A stretch of 64,000 nucleotides of DNA from Tanytarsus gracilentus (Eukaryota > Arthropoda > Insecta > Diptera > Chironomidae): contig JAXRKN010000017.1 in assembly GCA_038502055.1 (NCBI GenBank), positions 62,001 through 126,000 on the forward strand. The letters are read 5' to 3'. Position numbers and translations under genes: made by a program. This document shows, one piece after another, positions 58,262-64,000 of the stretch (positions are counted from its first letter, which is position 1; each line of letters starts with the position of its first letter). The notes below the pieces were generated by a model, which was not told where the DNA came from, made no database searches, and saw only the letters and a program-made list of their open reading frames with translations.

Positions 58262-61200
58262 GTGAGTGTTTTTTTGGATTGTGAAAGATAAGAAAGTTGA
58301 CAAATATTTTGTTTCTTGTGTCTATTTGTAAGATAAGAATGATTGAGTGATAAAGGAGATTTTTATGAATTTTACTAAAAGTAAAAAAAACTTAGGACAG
58401 AGAAATTAAGTTTTTATGAAATTTAGGATTCGAACCTGAAATGAATATTCTCGTAAAAATATTTTTTTTAAATTTTTATAATTTAAATGTAAAAACTTTA
58501 TCAAATTTAAAAAATTATTAAATTTAATTAAATAATTTCACAATTAACTCTTGAAATTTTCTAACATCTCAAACCCTATGAATCAACAAAATTCCCCGCT
58601 CCACAGTTGAGTGAACTTTTTCACCACTTAGCTAAATTAAAAATCTTCCCATAATAATTAGCGTCATTTCGAGCGTCTGCAAAACTCTTAAGTGACTGTG
58701 TCTTAAAATACTCATTTTAATATCGATTTTAAATTCATTCAAGAATGCCACTAGCACTCATTTCATTTAAATTTCTAATTTTCAATCTTTCATCGAATGA
58801 TATTGAAAAAAGAGCGACTCGAGGAATAAGAAGATGCACAGCATGGCGCTTTCCCCAAAAAAATCATTGTCATGAAATTTTTTTTCATTAATTTCCAATT
58901 CTCGCTCAAAATGGAGTTGAAGAAAATATTTTCACTGTCAACATGGGCAGGTGATGATGTCTGCCTTCTCGCATTTATAATTATTTCGCTTGAAAAGAGA
59001 GGAGCATTAATTATTTGTAGCGTCGTCGTGTGTGTGTGATAGCGAGAGGAGAAAAAATATCAAATTTCTTCACATTGTAATCTTTTTTTTTTGGCGAGTG
59101 ATACCTGACAAGATCGAGCCAAAGTGAGTATGCGAGAACCTGACTCTTTGGCATATCTCTTGCAAAAGCGATTTTTATCTTAATTTGATTCAATTTAATG
59201 TGACTGATTTTTTATGGTGTGCACAATCTTGCTCCTTCAGTAGAGAGCTCATTAGTTAACTCATTTCGCGTCATCGTCGTCACTGCCACGGGTATGAGGC
59301 GAAGAGAGACACAATAAAAAATGATGATGAGTGTTTTGCGGGGACAAAGTAGATATTTTATTGGCGAATTTTGTGTTCTCCTCAACACTAATCTAATTGA
59401 ATGTTAATGCCTAGTTTTGGTTACCGCCAAAAGAGCGCTATTAAAGTCATAATTCAACTTTTACAGCTTTTTATCTCCTTTTCACTTTATTCGTCTGCGC
59501 TTTTGGGGTTTTGTGACTGACTCTTGTTGATTGCAATTAGAAACATTCATCATGGAATATTCGCAAAGCCATGGTTGTGGTGATTTTGTGTTTTATTTTT
59601 CACGCGTTATGAAATTAAAAAATTTAAAATTTAAAAAACCGTTAAAATTAATTTGCCTAAAAATTTCTACAATTTTGTTATAAAAATTCTAGCAGCGATT
59701 GCGTGAGTGTCAATTTAAGATCTCAAACACGGCAGTTCTCGAACTATCTATCATTTTTATATCTCGAATTAGTAACAATTAATCATTTTTCTCTCTCTCT
59801 CTCACCGCTTTTGAGAATTCTTATGGTGTACAATAATAAAGTGAGTGACATGTTGAGATTATTTTCCCATAAATCGCCGCTTACCGTACAATTTCTTATA
59901 TAAAGTGTCCGTTCTTTTGCGGCTTCAATTTCAGTGTGGGCGTCTTATGAATGATATCTGCAGTGTGAGTGAGAGAGAGAGGCAGCATTTTGTTAATCTG
60001 CCAAAAGAACAACAAACTGAGGTTGCACTTAATGCAGCGAAAAATAAAATAAAAAAGAGAGTTAAATTTTTCTCCCATGCAAGAATGCACACACGGTGCA
60101 AAGCAGCAGTATTTTTAATATCCACTTGCATAAGCATTTAGCATCCCTCTTTTGAGAGTTGAGTCGAGTGCATTTAGCGCTATAGTGCGAGGCGGTGTAA
60201 AAGAGAGTGGATATAAAAGAACATTCATAATATTTAATCTTTCAATAATCGAATAAACATGAGAATACACAATGCACAATGCATTTCTGTTGGATGATGA
60301 TGATAATTGTGAGGCAAAGTGAAAGGAATTTTATTTACTTGACCACATAGTCGAGAGTGTGTGGAGCTGCTGGGATTTTCTCATCATGATACGGAATGAT
60401 GGCTATTAGGCATGGAGTTAATTTTTTTGTTAGCATCTTTAGTTAGTCTAAGTCTAAGGTTGAAGAATTTTTTTTAATTAACTTGACTTGAAAATTTCCT
60501 AAATTTTTATTTCTATATTTTAATTCTGATTTTTTAATAAGTTTTTTCTGAACAAATTTATTAAATTTAAATATTCCTGGATTTTTAACTTTTTGTTTTT
60601 TAAGCCTGATTTTAATCTTAGTATTAATAAAATATTTTTCAATTAATTTTTTCCCTCTAGAGGCCTCTTTGATATTTTTTAACAAAGTTAAGTGAGAATT
60701 TTCTAAATTTAAATTTTTTTTGAATTAACTAAATTAAGATTTCCTCTTTTTGATATTTTTAACTAGGTTAAATAAATTCGCTTTATATGAATTTATTTTT
60801 TCGTCATCCATAAAATAATTAAACATTCGAAATGAAAACCATAACAACTAAAGTCAGATGATAAAATAATAAAAATCTCATAATTCTTGATAAATTCACT
60901 CGAAACCACTTCTTTTGGTGAGAACTTGTAAATTTAAAAAAGTACACGTTAAATGTTTACATTAAAATCCGAATGGGGAAATAACAAAAGATCTCGAAGA
61001 TTAAATAAACACACGCCACAGATATTCGATTCTCTCTCTGTGGTGAGTGATTCGATAGTTATTTGTCAATTATGAAAACTATAAAAAAGAGTTTAAAGTA
61101 AATAATCTTGAAAGTTGTAATAATTGAAGGTAAATCTTCATCGCTGTGCATAAAAAATGTATTTGATTGTACTTTGTGATGGCTATCTTGGCTCACTCTA

Positions 61201-61571
61201 AGTGCCTTCGATAATTTGTTAAAGTTTGTTGCGTTTGCTTGCGATATTTGGCACCTCTCGTCTCTCAACTCCATTGTTCTCGTCTATTTGCTAAAAAAAG
61301 TATTTTTCGGCTATAAAAAGTTGCGAAAGGAAAGAGATAAAAATTATTTCCTTAAAAAATTGCCTACGTAAACAATTCAGTTTAGTCCTTTGCAAATATT
61401 GCACTCGCACTGAATGAGATTATCTTCTCTTTTTTGTTTCTCTCGGATGAAAGTAATAAAAATAATAAAGAGAATTTGGAAAAATATTGAACTTCCGCAA
61501 TAAATGAAAAGATTTCTGGTCATGTGGAAGATTGAAAACAAGATGGTCTGCAAACGGCGTTGCCATTTCCA
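58262..61571 (+). other. Hedgehog intron 1, first part
   Basis: The intron runs past the window end, as no second exon is found. This part is AT-rich with a B-box-like motif at 58426-58436 (-). Open frames at 59703-60141 are low-complexity and lack exon signals. Confidence 0.6.
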
Positions 61572-62301
61572 ATAGCTCCGCATAGATTAGTACCCTACTC
61601 CGTTGCAATGGGCATTAGTGGCACTCCTGACCGACCATGATGGACATTCCTCAAAAATCGTCAGTGTCAATCGATTCCTGATGCAATGACGAGTTCAACG
61701 ACATACATGAAGCCATAGTTCTGAAAAATGGACATTAGTGGCACTCCTGGCCGGCCATGATGGACATTCCTCAAAAATCGTCGATGTCAATAAATTCCTG
61801 ATGCAATGACGGTTCAACGAATCATGAAGCCATAGTTCTGAAAAATGGACATTAGTGGCCTCCTGGCCATCATGATGAATTTCTAAATCTAATTCATGAT
61901 TCCTGTGCAATTACGAGTTCAACGATACCCATGAAGCCATTTAAGAGAAAATTGGTATGAAAAATGGACATTTTTGCACTCAGGGTCGTACCTCAAAACT
62001 AAATACTTCTTGCACAACTAGAGCCACAAACCCGAGTCAAATCCGACCAGCCGTTCTTGAGATATGACGTTCACTAAGATCGTAAGAAAGTGAGAAAGTG
62101 AGAAAGTGAGAAAGTGGAAAGTAAGATGATTATGCTCTCTCCTCGTGGAGACCGATTTCAAATCTGTTTTCGCCAGTTTGTAGGGTTTGGCTAGGCCTAT
62201 CATTTGAGCATATGTTTTGGAATTGAACAATGTAATGTCTTGGCACTAGGGGCCGAAAACAGGTTTTGGAAAAATCCAAAATTAATATATAGCGGAGCTA
62301 T
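61572..62301. mobile_element. Third repeat element, satellite-bearing, different ends
   Basis: Terminal inverted repeats: ATAGCTCCGCATAGATTA at the left and TAATATATAGCGGAGCTAT at the right. If the outermost TA is the duplicated target (61573-61574 and 62299-62300), this would fit a Tc1/mariner-type element, but the call is tentative. The interior carries two to three units related to the 129-bp satellite of the 17.7-kb element (GTGGCACTCCTGGCCGGCC, GAACTATGGCTTCATG-type complement), here with indels, then a unique section and a GAAAGTGA run at 62087-62113. No transposase. Confidence 0.6.
61610..61975 (+). repeat. Satellite units related to the 17.9-18.5 kb array
   Basis: Repeats of GATGGACATTCCTCAAAAATC, GAGTTCAACGA...ATGAAGCCATAGTTCTGAAAA and ATGGACATTAGTGGC at about 120-bp spacing. 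They are the reverse complement of the array in element copy 1. The units have lost frame through small deletions. Confidence 0.8.
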
Positions 62302-64000
62302 AAAATTCAAAGAATATTTTAACGGCTTTTGAAAGTTTAAAAAATTTTATTAAATATTTTTATTGAAGATGAATTTTTAATTGCATTAAAACCTGTAAAT
62401 AAAAAAATTTCTAAAAAAGCAATTAAGTCGCCAACAAGAAAAAAGTCAATTAATTGCGTACTTTTTTCTCCCACGACACACATTGTAAATATCTTCACTA
62501 TAATATTTATAAATTCTTGTCGACATTCATATAAAACAAACAAGTTCTGTCTTCATATGACACATCAAGTGCCTTTCGATAAACAATCGACCATAACGGG
62601 GCCAACGGTTGTGGAATCAAGGCTGAAGCTTAAGGAAATTTTTTCGCTTCTCAGGTTTCACTGAAATTATTTGCGAGGGTTAAAATTTAATTTTTTGGAG
62701 CTCTAATTATTTTAACGATGGGGTTCGTTAACCTCATCCCCTACTTTGCATAACAAAAGCGAACACTATCAATAGAATTTCATGCGCTGCTCGCGGTGGT
62801 AAGAAGTCGATTTCGATTTCAATCAATCAAATTTCATAATGGTATGTTTAATATATCACATTTCAACCTTCTTCGCTCTCGAATTTTTACTAAGAATTTG
62901 TAAGAATTCAGACCGTGTTGAATGTTCGTCTATTTCGTGATCAGCGATGTCTGTGATTGTTTAACGGGACTATTATTTTTTTAAACATTTAAAATTTAAC
63001 GGTTAAAAATAATTTCAAATTTTTAAAAACCGTTAAAATTAATTTTTCTCAGTGTCTTCAAAATTAAATCTTAAAAAAAATTCGATTGAAACTGCAAGAA
63101 CAAAAAGTTTTAGAAAAAAAAGTATCAAAATTCATTTTTTGGGTGAAACGCAACAATCCATAAAGAAATTTGAACTGACTTATTCACTGGCTGATGATTA
63201 ATTTATCTCGCTCACAGTGATCAAAAAATGATATCCATTCGAATTGAATGTGCAGGAAAAGTTGTCAAGTTGTTGATATTTAAACCCTAATTCCATCATT
63301 TTGTTGAACATTCGTAGGAAAGATTTGGATGAATGCACAGACAACAACAAACATTTTTAAATTCCTTACGCGATGAGTTTGATCCTCGGGGTTGAGTGCT
63401 TGTGTCACCCGGTGGCTCTTGACAAATTAATTTTTAATTGATTGCGACAGTAAATGACACTCAGATGTTCGTACTTCATCATCGTGTATGCACACGAGTA
63501 ATTAATTTCGATCGTTATCGCCTGCAAAAAGGAATGCACACTTGTACGCTCGTAAGTGACGCTATTTATAACAGCTATGGCATGAACCATCATCAACGAT
63601 GATGAAGATGAATGAGGCACTTATGCGGCTGTTGTAACGGAGCCAATATCATTCCTAGAGAATCACGAAAAAAAAGTTTTTAGTATATGAAAAATTGACG
63701 TCTACAACATGAAATCATGTGAAACCTTTTAAGGTCCCTCTCTTCATTCATAAAAGAATTTTTTCCACTCTCTTTTGTTTGTTTCGCGTTGACAAACGAT
63801 CAAGATACCGTCAATATTAAATTACCATCGGAGACACACATGGATTGTGATATTTTTTAACGTTACCCCGAGGAGGGATCAAAAAATATTTTTTGATAAA
63901 TTCCTTCAATAAATTTTTAATAAAAGATAAAATCCTCGAGCACACAGCTGAAAAATTGAACTGTAAATTTCTCTCAAAATCTTGCATCATCATTTTTATT
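62302..64000 (+). other. Hedgehog intron 1, second part
   Basis: AT-rich intronic sequence to the window end. No exon, RNA gene or further repeat recognised. Confidence 0.6.

Noticed and set aside
59905..60141. Possible hedgehog second exon or nested gene in intron 1
   Set aside because: The sequence lacks the conserved RCKDKLN...W.GVKLRV block expected after the first hedgehog exon and is GA-rich.
1..64000. CRISPR arrays, bacterial operons or prophage
   Set aside because: Every recognised gene is eukaryotic and intron-bearing; the tandem repeats lack spacer structure.

Overview
The window is AT-rich insect nuclear DNA, most likely from a dipteran and probably a small-genome nematoceran midge. 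The evidence is the content: a hedgehog first exon, a doublesex gene ending in the fly-type female tail, Nurf-38-type pyrophosphatase, BNIP3, MKS1, tandem family-1 glycosidases, and introns mostly of 50-70 bp with GT/AG ends. The midge assignment is inference from gene compactness and was not tested by search. Gene models below were spliced by eye, and every complete model keeps an open frame.

Layout. 1-8.6 kb: an unrecognised secreted-protein gene (-), a small HP1-like chromodomain/chromoshadow gene (-), and an outer-dynein-arm docking coiled-coil gene (+). 8.6-21.2 kb: gene-poor, with one candidate orphan exon, a homeodomain-site-like array and a satellite-bearing repeat element. 21.2-42.6 kb: a dense island holding Mpv17-like (+), two GH1 beta-glucosidases (-), an ACSF2-type acyl-CoA synthetase (+), an SDR (-), a secreted orphan (+), UXT prefoldin-like (-), a compact doublesex-type gene (+), MKS1 (-), inorganic pyrophosphatase (-) and BNIP3 (+). 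42.6-51.3 kb: gene-poor, with a 1,086-bp palindromic hAT-like element and a second copy of the 17.7-kb repeat family. 51.3-52.7 kb: an F-box gene (-). 52.7-64 kb: hedgehog 5' flank, its first coding exon, and more than 5.7 kb of intron 1 carrying a third repeat element.

How the genes relate. This is a eukaryotic neighbourhood, not an operon. Two genes are ciliary (docking complex and transition zone). Several pairs share short spacers: pyrophosphatase and BNIP3 are head-to-head (331 bp), and Mpv17-like/GH1, ACSF2/SDR and orphan/UXT converge with 42-200 bp between stop codons. The most notable items are: (i) a 769-bp, three-exon doublesex-type gene that keeps the conserved common/female intron position but shrinks that intron to 59 bp, with no male exon seen nearby; (ii) a perfectly bounded hAT-like foldback with an 8-bp target duplication; (iii) a repeat family with conserved ends but different internal satellites, whose satellite also occurs in an element with unrelated ends; (iv) a hedgehog ligand whose processed N-terminus reads CSPIR in place of the usual CGPGR.
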